Notes: generated from the letters alone by a model not told the origin. Shown: positions 21,905 to 32,307, counted from the first letter of the stretch. The stretch: 64,000 nucleotides of DNA from Mastigamoeba balamuthi (GCA_902651635.1 CACRSC010000035.1:255176-319175); one strand, 5' to 3'. A program made the numbers and translations.

Positions 21905-22822
21905 TCAGCGCGTGCGCTGTTTCTTGGACCCGTGGCCCTCGTGCTGCTGCTGCTGCTGCTCTTCTTCGTACTGGCGGATGAGGTCGGGGCAGTCGACGCA
22001 GTTGTGCTCGGGCTCCCACGTGTCCTCGTCCGAGGCGTAGCCCAGCCACCGCACCAGGTACTGCTTCACGCCCCTGCGCACCCTCGAGTCCAGGATCCGC
22101 TCCACCTCGAGCTCCTCCTCCTCCTCTTCCTCCTCCTCGTCGCTCTCCTCTTCCCTCCGCTGCTTCTTCGTCCCCCTGGCCGCTGCTCTCTTCTTCGTCG
22201 TGCTCTTCTTCTCTGTCTGGTCCGCACGGCTCTTTCGGCGCGAGCTCAGCGAGGGGCTCGCGGCCACCGCCTCCTGGGCCTTGGGGGCGGCCTCTGCGCT
22301 GCACCCGGCTGGGGGGTCGCTCTTCTCCTCGCTGGCGGCAACTTCTCCCTGGCTCTGCTGCGAGGGCGACGGGGGCACCGAGGGCGCTGGCTCGTCGCCG
22401 TCCTCGTCGTGGTCGTGGTCGTCGTGGTCGTCGTCGGCCTTCTTGAGGTGGTTCATGACGAGGTAGTGGGCGACAGAGGGGTAGCCGCCCGCGATGACGC
22501 GGGGGCCCAGGATGCCCGTGGGCGGCCACCCCTTGGCGCGCCTGCACGTGCCGCTGCAGTTGCAGATGTCGCGGCAGACGGGGCACTCCCAGCCCTCGCC
22601 CGCGGCCACGCGCGCGCGCACCTCGTCGAGGTTCTCGCCGTAGCGCAGCTGCAGGCACATGCCGCACAGCTGCCCGCGGACGCTGCGGCACCGCGTGCAC
22701 TGCGTCTTGGGCGCCACGTTCTTCTGGCGGCACTGGTGGCAGCTCGTCCCCGCCACGGGGTCCAGCTCGCGGCTGTCGCGGCTGTAGTCGTAGGGCGCAA
22801 CGCACGTCCCCAGCGCCGCCAT
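21905..22822 (-). CDS. CDCA7-type 4CXXC zinc finger plus chromodomain protein
   Basis: The main exon runs from the first ATG at 22822 to TGA at 21905 (305 aa); the frame is open to about 22890, and a likely 5' exon (KRRRHAPRSP, after a TGCAG at about 23003) precedes it, so the true start is uncertain. Residues about 25-125 form a zf-4CXXC_R1 domain as in CDCA7: CHQCRQK, CTRC, LCGMCLQLRYGE, CPVCRDICNCSGTC. The Arg of CHQCRQK and of RYGE are present; the Gly of the usual CRGICNC is Asp here. Residues 130-235 are acidic, then Lys/Arg-rich. Residues 238-290 are a chromodomain (ERILDSRVRRGVKQYLVRW, WEPEHNC). CDCA7 proteins recruit the HELLS remodeller and read hemimethylated DNA; a chromodomain would add histone reading. 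A role in chromatin or DNA methylation is inferred. Confidence 0.8.
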   Translation of the reverse strand: MAALGTCVAPYDYSRDSRELDPVAGTSCHQCRQKNVAPKTQCTRCRSVRGQLCGMCLQLRYGENLDEVRARVAAGEGWECPVCRDICNCSGTCRRAKGWPPTGILGPRVIAGGYPSVAHYLVMNHLKKADDDHDDHDHDEDGDEPAPSVPPSPSQQSQGEVAASEEKSDPPAGCSAEAAPKAQEAVAASPSLSSRRKSRADQTEKKSTTKKRAAARGTKKQRREEESDEEEEEEEEELEVERILDSRVRRGVKQYLVRWLGYASDEDTWEPEHNCVDCPDLIRQYEEEQQQQQHEGHGSKKQRTR

Positions 22823-23026
22823 GTGCGCCACTGTGTACTCCTCGACCCCCGTGTACGTCCGCTCGGCCCGTGCGCCCCCGCCCGCGCCCCTGCGGCGCCG
22901 TCAGCACGGCGTGGGGCCCCAGGGGGTGTAGGGGGAGCGTGGGGCGTGCCTCCTGCGCTTGCCGGAGCCCCGCGAGCGCCACGCGCCGTCGCCGTCGTCG
23001 ATCTGCAGGGGGAGCAGAGGAATTGC

Positions 23027-23307
23027 GCGCCAATTGGGCCCCAATTCAGTCGATTCGGTCTCGTCGGGCGCCGCGGGGGCCACGCTCGCGGGAGGCGCGC
23101 GATTCGGGCGGCGCGGCACGCGCAGCAGGGGCCCCGCGCCCGCCGCCGCGTAGATTGCGCCAATTCAGCGCCAATTGGGCCCTAATTCAGCCGCAATTGC
23201 CGGCGGCGCCCCCGGCACGCGGGAGGCGCGCGATTCGGGCGGCGCGGGGCGCGGGGAGCGGTAATCGCGCGCGAGCGGGGGGGCGGGGCCGCGAGGGTGC
23301 GCGCACG
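23027..23307. repeat. 141-bp tandem repeat running into the assembly gap
   Basis: Copy 1 starts at 23027 and copy 2 at 23168 (period 141). Shared landmarks are GCGCCAATTGGGCC, an AATTCAG block and GCGGGAGGCGCGCGATTCGG. The second copy runs into the Ns at 23308, so the array probably caused the gap. Confidence 0.7.
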
Positions 23308-23962
23308 NNNNNNNNNNNNNNNNNNNNNNNNNNNNNNNNNNNNNNNNNNNNNNNNNNNNNNNNNNNNNNNNNNNNNNNNNNNNNNNNNNNNNNNNNNNNN
23401 NNNNNNNNNNNNNNNNNNNNNNNNNNNNNNNNNNNNNNNNNNNNNNNNNNNNNNNNNNNNNNNNNNNNNNNNNNNNNNNNNNNNNNNNNNNNNNNNNNNN
23501 NNNNNNNNNNNNNNNNNNNNNNNNNNNNNNNNNNNNNNNNNNNNNNNNNNNNNNNNNNNNNNNNNNNNNNNNNNNNNNNNNNNNNNNNNNNNNNNNNNNN
23601 NNNNNNNNNNNNNNNNNNNNNNNNNNNNNNNNNNNNNNNNNNNNNNNNNNNNNNNNNNNNNNNNNNNNNNNNNNNNNNNNNNNNNNNNNNNNNNNNNNNN
23701 NNNNNNNNNNNNNNNNNNNNNNNNNNNNNNNNNNNNNNNNNNNNNNNNNNNNNNNNNNNNNNNNNNNNNNNNNNNNNNNNNNNNNNNNNNNNNNNNNNNN
23801 NNNNNNNNNNNNNNNNNNNNNNNNNNNNNNNNNNNNNNNNNNNNNNNNNNNNNNNNNNNNNNNNNNNNNNNNNNNNNNNNNNNNNNNNNNNNNNNNNNNN
23901 NNNNNNNNNNNNNNNNNNNNNNNNNNNNNNNNNNNNNNNNNNNNNNNNNNNNNNNNNNNNNN
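23308..23962. other. Assembly gap (655 Ns)
   Basis: Undetermined bases. The non-round length suggests a size estimated from read pairs. Confidence 0.99.
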
Positions 23963-24092
23963 CACAAAAGAAAGAACTTTAGGGGATGAGAGTCGTGTGC
24001 GCGACAAAGACTGCAGATTTTGTTGCGGATCATGATCTGCTGGTAGATACGCCAAATCCACAAGTTAACGCTGGTCCTGTCGGTGGTGTGCG

Positions 24093-25093
24093 ATGCAGGA
24101 GGCGGTCATCGAGTGCCCCAGCTGCATCTTCGGCACCCCGCTGGAGCAGGGTCGGGCCGACCGTGCCCTGCTCGTGCTCAACAACGACCTCCCCCAGTAC
24201 TTCGAGCCTGTCTGGTCCAGCAGTGCGTCGCCCGTCGCCGACGTCGCCGACGTCGCCGCTGTCGTGTCAATGACGTCGCTTGCCTGCGTTGACGTCACTA
24301 TGGGAACCGAGAATCTGACGTCACGCCAGCGTCGCTGCACGTCCTCGCCGACGGCGGCTCCAACAGGGTCTTCGACTGGTCGCGGACCCCGCAGCGCTTC
24401 GTCCCCGACGGCATCTGCGGAGACCTCGACTCTGCGCGCCCCGCGGTCCTCGACTACTTCAGGTCGCACGTGCGGAGACCGACTTGCCTGCGTTGAGTCA
24501 CGAGAATTCCCGGAATTGTGTTGTCGCATCCCCCATCCAGGGGTCCGAGATCTACAGGGACACGTACCAGAGCCGGGGCGACTTTGCCAAGTCGATGGCC
24601 TTCATGGGCACGCGGCGCACGGCAGCCGGCCGCGAGTACGAGGACGTCTGGGTGCTCGGGGCGCTGGGGCGCAACTTTGCGCAGGAGATGTGCAACATCG
24701 CAGCCTTCTGGAGGTACCCTGCCAAGCGCTTCACCATGTTCTCCGACCACAACGTCGTGTGGTGCCTGCGGCCCGGCTGCCAGTACACGGTCCACACCCC
24801 TCTGCCCAGGATGGAGTGCAGCCTGCTGCCCCTGGGCCGCCCCGTGGAGCGCGTCGCCTCCAGTGGGCTCCGCTGGAACGTCGGTGCGACGCGACAGCGG
24901 GACGCTGGACAGGAATCAATTGATTGGGTGTTGCCGCTCAGACTGCGAGATGGCCATGGGGGAGAGCTCGAGCGCGTCCAACGTCATCGAGGGGACGAGC
25001 TGCACCGTCAGTGTGTACGGCGACCAGCCCCTGATATTCACGCTGGACATCGGCCTGGACAAGAGCCCCTTCACGCCGAGCCCCTGGGACTGA
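24093..25093 (+). CDS. TPK1: Thiamin pyrophosphokinase
   Basis: Four exons, 24093-24222, 24330-24469, 24541-24883 and 24942-25093, give 254 aa with all joins in frame. The enzyme transfers pyrophosphate from ATP to thiamin to make thiamin diphosphate in the cytosol. Family motifs in order: RALLVLNNDLPQYFEPVW, HVLADGGSNR, VPDGICGDLDS, an RGDFAKSM segment in place of the usual D-x-D-x-T-D-F, VLGALGRNFAQEMCNI, and in exon 4 SSSASNVIEG...QPLIFTLDI. Length is normal for the family. The DGG and GDLDS acidic residues are kept, but the usual DQDSTDF loop reads DTYQSRGDF, with one acidic residue shifted or missing. Introns 1 and 2 share a CTTGCCTGCGTTGA block beside CRE or AP-1-like sites. Confidence 0.88.
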
Positions 25094-25316
25094 TGGCCGC
25101 CAGTGTCAGCGCCCTGCCCCCAAGCTCTGCAACAGAATGCCCTCGTGGACGCATGCGCATTGCGGCAGTCCGCCTAAGGCTCGGGCACAGACTGCAGGTG
25201 GGTGGCAGGGATGTGATCCCAAGGGTCCTGTGGCTTTATTTACTGCTCGGGCAGAGTCGAGACTGTGGTGGCCTATGGGAGCGTGCTCGTCCTCGGACAG
25301 GGGCGCCTGGCGGCCC

Positions 25317-26530
25317 TCAGTTCTTGTGGAGCCACTCGTAGTAGGGCATGCTGCTCGCCATGTACGTGTACGCGATGTTGTGGTGCTCGTTCGAGTGGCA
25401 CGAGATCTGCGGCCCTCCCGACATGGACGTCACGATCGTCGCGTGCGCCTCCGAGTCGCTGCAGCTGCCCTTGTGGTAGATGAGCACGTCGCCCACGGTG
25501 ATGCTCGAGGGTGGCGCCATGTGGTAGCCGCAGGACCTCGTCCAGCCCTTGTATCCCGCCAGGCAGTCGCCCAGGTTCTTGGCCCCGACCTCCTCGCTGC
25601 CGCAGGGGTAGCCCCTGCACGGGCCACCGCCGTTCAGGGGTGCGTGGCCACCGGCCAGCAGGCACTGGCTCACGAAGTTGGCACAGTCACCACCATGGCT
25701 CCCATAGCCGCAGTGCTCGCCGCCCCAGTAGGAGTAGGGCGTGCAGCTCGTGTAGCCCGAGCCGCAGCGGTGGTTGGGGGAGTTCCAGTGCTGGTCGGCG
25801 TAGGACACAGCCGCCCCGCGGTTGTAGCCCCCGCCGCCCCTGGGGCTCAGGGAGCCTGTGCAGCACTGTATGTTGTTGGCGCCGGGGCAGAGCCCTGGTC
25901 GTCGTCGGTGGTGTGACGTCAGTTGATGGGGGTGCGTGCCGAGAGAAGAGCAGAAGAGAGGGCACCAGAGGCGAAGCCATTGCTGCATGTGTAGCTGTTG
26001 GTGTCGGCGCACTGCCCTGAGCAGCGGGATCCCGACTTGCGGGTGAGGGTGCCCGAGCAGCACATGATGTTGCTCGCTCCGTTGCAAACACCTGCGGCGG
26101 TGGGGCTGGTTGTTGGCTCTCGGCACGGATTGGGCTGGGCAGGTGGGGGTGTTTCATGAGGCGCACCCGAGGCGAAGCCCGTGCTGCACGTGTACTCGTC
26201 CGAGCTGGCGCACTGCCCGTGGCAGATCTTGCCCGTGCAGCACTTGATGTTGTTGGCGCCGGGGCACACGCCTGCTCTCGGTGTGTCAGGGAGGAGGGTG
26301 AGAAACACAGTACGAACAACCACCACACTGAGGGAAAAATGAGGTGTAAGGAAAGACACGGGAGAAGGAGAGAAAGAGAGGAGGAATGTGCGCGGTGCAC
26401 CGGAGACCCACGCCCTGCTGCAGACGTTGGAGTTGATGTCTGCGCACGTGCCCGAGCATGCGGCAGCCGTGCGCGCGAGCAGCGCTGCTGCTGCCGCTGC
26501 TGCCAGAGTGAGGACCTGCTTGCTGTGCAT
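25317..26530 (-). CDS. Secreted putative amidase (Amidase_6 type) with Cys-rich modules, copy 1
   Basis: Four exons, 26530-26401, 26271-26167, 26091-25966 and 25894-25317, all phase 1, give 312 aa. The N terminus MHSKQVLTLAAAAAAALLA is a signal peptide. Exons 1-3 encode small Cys-rich modules (CSGTCADINSNVC, CPGANNIKCCTG, CNGASNIMCCSG) of the kind found beside peptidoglycan-degrading enzymes. Exon 4 holds the catalytic domain: YNRGAAVSYADQHW, GGDCANFVSQCLLAGG with the candidate nucleophile Cys, and SEAHATIVTS with the candidate His. This matches the 'putative amidase domain' family, Cys hydrolases likely to cut cell-wall peptide bonds; digestion of bacterial prey is inferred. Exon 4 is nearly identical to that of the next gene, so the pair is a recent tandem duplication. 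Confidence 0.82.
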
Positions 26531-26934
26531 GTGCGACTCTGTGCTGCAACTGGGCAGAAAACGCGGCACAGGGCAGCTGCTCTGCTGGCTCTTTGTTGTG
26601 AAGTGCGTGTGCCACGTCAGAGGGTGCGACGTCATGCGCGCGCAGGGGCACCGGAGGAGCAGCACCCACTCAGAAATTCAGGTGTCCAGGGAATAGTAAC
26701 AGAAAGCGGCGGGTATCTTTCTCTTCTCGTGCAGGCCCACGTCACCACGAGGGGTGTGCCAACGCCCAGCAGCCCTCCTCTGCAGTGGGCGACGATTCGA
26801 GACTCACCGGTCACTCGTGAATTTTTCCCCCAGAGACCCTCGCTCTCCTCCTGTTCTTAGTATGTATGCACAGCTCCAGAGGAGCAAACGATGGCTGGGC
26901 GGGCTCAGTGGGGAGGAAGAGGCCAGGGCGGGGG

Positions 26935-28199
26935 TCAGTTCTTGTGGAGCCACTCGTAGTAGGGCATGCTGCTCGCCATGTACGTGTAAGCGATGTTGTG
27001 GTGCTCGTTCGAGTGGCACGAGATCTGCGGCCCTCCCGACATGGACGTCACGATCGTCGCGTGCGCCTCCGAGTCGCTGCAGCTGCCCTTGTGGTAGATG
27101 AGCACGTCGCCCACGGTGATGCTCGAGGGTGGCGCCATGTGGTATCCACAGGACCTCGTCCAGCCCTTGTATCCCGCCAGGCAGTCGCCCAGGTTCTTGG
27201 CCCCGACCTCCTCGTTGCCGCAGGGGTAGCCCCTGCAGGGCCCTCCGCCACTGAGGGGCGCGTGGCCACCGGCCAGCAGGCACTGGCTCACGAAGTTGGC
27301 GCAGTCGCCCCCGTGGCTGCTGTAGCCGCAGTGCTCGCCGCCCCAGTAGGAGTAGGGGGTGCAGCTCGAGTAGGAGGAGCTGCAGTCGTGGTTGGGGGAG
27401 TTCCAGTGCTGGTCGGCGTAGGACACGGCGGCCCCGCGGTTGTAGCCCCCGCCGCCCCTGGGGCTCAGGGAGCCCGTGCAGCACTGTATGTTGCTGGCGC
27501 CGGGGCAGAGCCCTGGCCGTCGCCGGTGGCGTGACGTCAGCCAACGAAGGAGGGAGAAGGGAAGGGGGGGAAACGAGTGAGTCCGAAGAGCCCCGAGGGG
27601 GCAGAGAGCGAGGGCACCGGAGACGAAGCCGCTGCTGCACGTGTAGCTGTTGATGTCCGAGCACTGCCCCGAGCAGCTGGAGCCCGACTTGCGGGTGAGC
27701 GTGCCCGAGCAGCACATGACGTTGCTGGCGCCGTTGCAGAGCCCTGCGAGGCGTCGTGTGCGCTGAGCTCCGGTCCCCTCGGCGGGAATTCTGCCGATAG
27801 AGGGAACAAGTCCCCCCGGGGGGTGTGGCAGCGCACCAGAGGCGAAGCCCGTGCTGCACGTGTACTCGTCCGAGCTGGCGCACTGCCCGTGGCAGAGGGC
27901 ACCCGTGCAGCACTGTATGCTGCTGGCGCCCGGGCAGAGGCCTGTGGCGGAGATCAGTGCCCCCCGTCAGAAGAAAACAGAAGAGCGAGAAGAACGACAA
28001 GAACGAAGTGCCCGGAGAAGTGCTGGCGGTGCCCTGATAGGGAAACGAGGGGTAGGGGCTTCCGGTGGGGCGCACCGGTGAGCCACGGCCTGCTGCACAC
28101 GTTGCTGTTGATGTCTGCGCAGGTGCCCGAGCACGCCGCTGCTGCCAGCGGGGCCAGCAGGGCCGCCGTGGCTGCCAGAGTGCAGAGTCTCCCGTTCAT
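26935..28199 (-). CDS. Secreted putative amidase (Amidase_6 type) with Cys-rich modules, copy 2
   Basis: Four exons, 28199-28076, 27941-27837, 27743-27618 and 27512-26935, give 310 aa. Exon lengths for modules 2 and 3 (105 and 126 bp) and for the catalytic exon (578 bp) equal those of copy 1 exactly. The signal peptide differs (MNGRLCTLAATAALLAPLAA). Cys-rich modules read CSGTCADINSNVC, CPGASSIQCCTG, CNGASNVMCCSG. The catalytic exon keeps GGDCANFVSQC and the AHATIV His. The main differences from copy 1 lie in the SSSYSSCTPY loop. Two TGACGTCA sites are near: 28386-28393 upstream and 27532-27539 inside intron 3. The conserved tail of exon 4 against the diverged introns suggests purifying selection or gene conversion. 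Confidence 0.82.
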
Positions 28200-28434
28200 G
28201 TCGTGTGTGCTGTGTGTCTGTCTGGGGCTGTGCTTGTGTCTGGTCTCTGTGGGCCCTGGGATGCCGGGTGCTGTTTTGTGTTGTGCTCCTGCCACGTAGG
28301 TCCCGACGCCGTTCGGTCCCCCAGATTCTCTGCCACGCCGCACGTCCACTAGATCACGATCTCTTGGCGGGCCAACGGCAACGAATGACGTCACACGGAT
28401 AACCGGTGGTGTGCGTCGCTTGGCAAACGTCCGG

Positions 28435-28880
28435 TCACTCCGGAGGTAGTCCGGAATCGGCCACTTGACTCTTGCCGGAGCACAGGATCGCCCCCAGAGC
28501 ACGCACACATCGCGGAGGCAGCACAGCCAGCGGCACAGAGGGCGGCCATACAGAGAGGCTGAGTGGATCATCGCCTGTGTGTCCGTGCGCGTGTCTGTCT
28601 ATCTGACCCTGTGTGCCCCTGTGTGGCCCTCCCCTGCTGCTGTCCGTAATCGGACGGACACACGAGGCTTGCAGAGGGGGCGGAGACCTGAACGTCGCTG
28701 GGGAGGAGCCCGAGCACAAGACCGCCCCCGAGAGGTTGCAGACAGCAAGGGCAGCAGCACAGAGGGCGGCAATAAAGCGAGGCTGAGTAGTTAATCGCTT
28801 GTGTGTCGGTGCGTGTCTGTCTGTCCATTGTGTGCCTCGTGTGCGCCCTCCCCTGCTGCTGTTTGTACACGGGCGGCCGG
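28435..28880. repeat. Direct duplication of about 225 bp
   Basis: Segments starting near 28435 and 28665 share GCACAGAGGGCGGC, GAGGCTGAGT, a TGTGTCTGTCT tract and GCCCTCCCCTGCTGCTGT in the same order and spacing. The block lies 3' of the TBC gene and 5' of the amidases and has no ORF support. Confidence 0.55.
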
Positions 28881-28947
28881 CCCCCCTTTGGGGCCTGCTC
28901 CGTTGCAGCCCACCGGGCGGCCGACCCGACCCCACCCTCCCTGAGCG

Positions 28948-31924
28948 TCAGAGCGCGTCGGACTCCTCGTCCTCCTCGATGACGAACAGGTGCTGGTGCT
29001 GCGAGGCGCAGAGGGCGCCCTGCTGCTGCATCGACACGGCCGGCATCATCGCCGCCACCGCCTGCCCCTGCGCCTCGCCCAGCATCGACTCCCCGGGCGA
29101 CGTCGACACGGGCGACCCCCTCCCGCGCCCCTCGGCCTCTGCCTCGGCCTCGGCCTCGTGCGCGGCGCGCTTGGCGGGCGGCGGCCTGTGCAGCAGCGTC
29201 GGCTGCGAGGGCCGCGAGCGCGTCGTCGACGTCGACGCCACGGCTGCAGGGGCGGCGGTGGCGGCGGCCACGGCGGCGCGGAGCCTGCCGAGGCCGCTGA
29301 GGAGGCCGCTGCGCAGGGCGCCCGCGACCTCTGCGGCGATGGGCTGCAGCGGGGGCGAGCAGATCTCGCAGCGGGCGGGCGCGTGGCCCACGAGCTCGAG
29401 GCGCCCGGCCATCGCCAGCGCGTGGCAGGCGCCGTAGCCCCTGTACACAGCGGCCACGTGGCGCACGCCCCGCGCCAGCAGCAGCGCCACCATGGCGCTC
29501 TGGTCCGCGCAGCCGTCGCCGCAGACAAGGTAGTGCACGCGGCACCGCTGCGCAGACGACAAGGGCAACGCAGACGACGACGACGGCAAGGGCGACTGCA
29601 TCTCGCGCAGCTGCGAGAGCGTCTGGGCAAAGAGGGCGGGGCGCTCGGCAGCGTCGGCGAGCGGCAGGCTGAGGGCTGCGGGGAGGGAGCCCTGGGCAAA
29701 GAGGGCGCGGGGGCGGCAGTCGACGACGGTGACGGACTTGCCCTGGTCGCGCTCGGCCTCCACGTCGGCGGCGCTCAGCTCGAGGCACAGCGCCCCCGTC
29801 AGGTACCCGTGCATCCACCCCTGGTAGTTGGGCGTGTTGCGCATCGCGCACCCCAGCTGCTTGCTGCGGCATGGGGGGCACACGTGGTCAGTGACGCACG
29901 CACAGGGGGGCAAATATCTCTTTTCTCGGGAATCCTGAGAGATCCGCCGATCTCCTCCACGGAGATCTCTCCAGATCCACAGCACATCACACAGCAGCAG
30001 AGAGCAGAGGCAATTGTGTGCGAGGTGGCAGGGCAGTGGCTCACCGCAGCGAGATGGGGGAGACGTCCCACAGCGCAAACGACTCCTGCAGCACGCGGTC
30101 GACCTGGTCGGCCCGCTCCAGCCGGATGCCCCTGAGGCAGCCCAGCACGCTGGCCGCGTCCGGGGCCTTGAGGAGGGCCTCCCTGCAGCACACGGGGAGG
30201 GCACGCTGGTCAGAAGATACGCGCATCTTCGCTGGTCCCCCTGGGCGGAGTCCCCGCACCTCGAGGCCAGGACGAGCGCTGTGGCCACGAAGAGGCACTG
30301 GTACATGTTGGACTGCAGCACGAACACGTCCCACAGCCTGTTGAGCGCCGCGGCCGAGCAGATGCGCGTGAACATGGACTCGAACTGCATTGGTGAGGTT
30401 CCAGATGCCTTGTCAGTGCAGAGCAGAGAAGAGAGAGCAGAAGAGAGTTGATGGAAGGAGAGCAGAGGAGAGCTGAGAGAAGGGAGAGCAGAAGAGAGCA
30501 GATACAAGGGAGAGCAGAGGAGAGCTGAGAGAAGGGAGAGCAGAGGAGAGCTGAGAGGAAGGGTGAGCAGAGAGCAGAGAGCAGAAGAGAGCAGATACAA
30601 GGGAGAGCAGAGCAGAGGTGTGTGCATGTGGGGGCAGGGGCAAGCATACCCACTGGGGAGCAAAGTCGGCAAACGAGGCGCCCCTCTGCTGCACGTGGAG
30701 GCCCAGCTCAGGGTCGTGGTACGTCACGGCCAGCCTGAGGAGCTCGCAGATGCCCGCCATGACCCTGGCGTCTGCCGCGTGTGCCGCAAAGGGCGCCAGC
30801 CTCGCGACCATGCCCGCGGCGCACGTGTAGGCGTCCAGGTCGCTCGTCTCGTGCAGCACAAACGGCGCGGCCAGGGGCGCCAGGCACTCGCTCCAGGCCA
30901 GCCCGGAGGAGCTCAGGCACGTCAGCACTCGCTCGAGCCGCGCAGCCGCCCCGGCCACTCCTGGAGGGGTGGAGGCACACCATGTCAGGCCTGGCTGGTG
31001 TGTGTGATGGCAAAAGCAGCCCCCACACGAATCCAATCGTGCAGGCATCCAGACCAGACAGGGAAGATGTGACACAAGGGTGCTGGGCAGGGCTGGTGGT
31101 GGCAAATGCAGACCCCCACAAGGTCCAATCATGCAGGCCATCCAGACAGGGATGCCTGAGAAGAAGATGCGACACAAGGGTGCTGGAGGTGGCAAAAGGA
31201 GCCCCCCACGAGGTCCACAACCCCTAAGATGCGACAAAAGGGTGCCGGAAGGCAGGCTGGGTGCCTGGGATGTGGCACGTGGTGCTGCAGAGGGGGGGGG
31301 CCACCGCCGCAGCCCAAAGCAGCATCCAGGCGGGGGCGCCTGAAATGCGACACGGACAATTCCATGCGGGGCAATGCAGGTGCCCCCCGTCGGACCCGAG
31401 AGAGGGCAAAAATAGGCACTTCGGGGGGCTGAGGGGCGGAGGCACGCACCCTGGACAAGGGGCTCGGCCTGCGCGGCCGCGTGTATCCGCGGCTGGTCGG
31501 GGTGGTCCAGGCGGCCGCTCCACGCAGGGGCGGGCGCGTCGGGCACCGTCAGCAGGAACTGGAAGCAGCAGAGAGGAGGAAGAGGGCAGAGAGAGGGTGA
31601 GATAGGTATTCCGGAACAGATCCACCCAAGGGTGGGGGAGAGGCAGAGGCAGAGGCAGAGGCAAGGGTAGGGCACCTTCCACACGGCGGGGCGCAGGGAG
31701 GGCGGGACACCGTGGCGGGTGCACAGGGCGCGGAGTGCAGAGGCGGATGCCGCGGAGGGCACCTGCGCGAGCACAGCTGCGAAGTCGCCGAGGGGCACAG
31801 GCAGCGGGTGTCCTGACACTACTGCTGTTGCTGCTGCTGCAAATGCTGCAGAAGCTGCCGTGCTGGTGTGCGCGGTGGCTGTGGTGGGCGAGGGCACCGC
31901 CAGCTCCTCGGGGCTGTGGCTCAT
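28948..31924 (-). CDS. TBC1D23: TBC-rhodanese protein, TBC1D23-like
   Basis: Six exons, 31924-31676, 31558-31450, 30960-30650, 30384-30260, 30182-30045 and 29863-28948, give 615 aa with every join in frame. Residues about 50-310 are a divergent TBC domain (HGVPPSLRPAVWKFLL, LERVLTCL, WSECLAPLAAPF, NRLWDVFVLQS, RLERADQVDRVLQESFALWD). The I-x-x-D-x-x-R arginine finger of active Rab GAPs is not present, as in TBC1D23. Residues about 325-460 are a rhodanese-like domain (SVTVVDCRPRALFAQGSLPAALSL) whose active loop reads CGDGCADQ. TBC1D23 tethers endosome-derived vesicles at the trans-Golgi; the same role is inferred here. Introns 2 and 3 carry minisatellites. The start shares a 383-bp divergent promoter with NOM1. 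Confidence 0.8.
30400..30620. repeat. Purine-rich minisatellite in intron 3 of the TBC gene
   Basis: Tandem variants of AGAGCAGAGGAGAGCTGAG and AGAGCAGATACAAGGG (units of about 23-37 bp) fill most of intron 3 (30385-30649). Confidence 0.7.
31000..31300. repeat. Minisatellite in intron 2 of the TBC gene
   Basis: Three to four degraded units of about 85-90 bp, each with GGTGGCAAA, CCCCCAC-x-A-x-GTCCA, CATCCAGACAGGGA and ATGCGACACAAGGGTGCTGG, lie within intron 2 (30961-31449). Confidence 0.65.
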
Positions 31925-32307
31925 CTTGGGGAGGGTGTGGGTGTGCGGGGTGTGCTCGAGGGTTTGATGAAACTGACTCCGCTGATTTTCCGCACCGCTC
32001 GGGGGGTGTGGGGTGTGGGGTGTCGGCTGCTCAGCGAAGCCCCCGCTTTTTATCCTTTCGGGGTAGGCGTCTTCTCCCAAGATATCCTGAGATCTTTCCG
32101 CCCCGTTTCCCTTGCCAGCAATCCGGGGCCTGCTCTCGCGCCCTGCCGCACCCGCCACGATCGTGGCTGCAGCACACCAGCCGCGCCCGGCCAAGTGGGT
32201 TGCTCCATCGTCTTCTGCGACATTCCCGCTCTCTCAGATATCGGTGATTGCGTCAGAGAGGAGATTTGTCTATCTTCTTGGCGTGGCAACCCGGCAGCAC
32301 TGCAGAG
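31925..32307. promoter_or_regulatory. Divergent promoter between the TBC gene and NOM1
   Basis: 383 bp separate the two ATGs. AGATATC occurs at about 32079 and 32237, with an AGATTTGTCTATCTTC block close to NOM1. No TATA box was evident on either side. Confidence 0.45.

Noticed and set aside
28770-28775. AATAAA as a poly(A) signal on the plus strand
   Set aside because: No plus-strand gene ends nearby; it lies in a duplicated non-coding block.
28568-29881. Long Arg/Ala-rich frames on both strands over the TBC gene
   Set aside because: They are GC-driven shadows of the real exon 6 and lack any domain.
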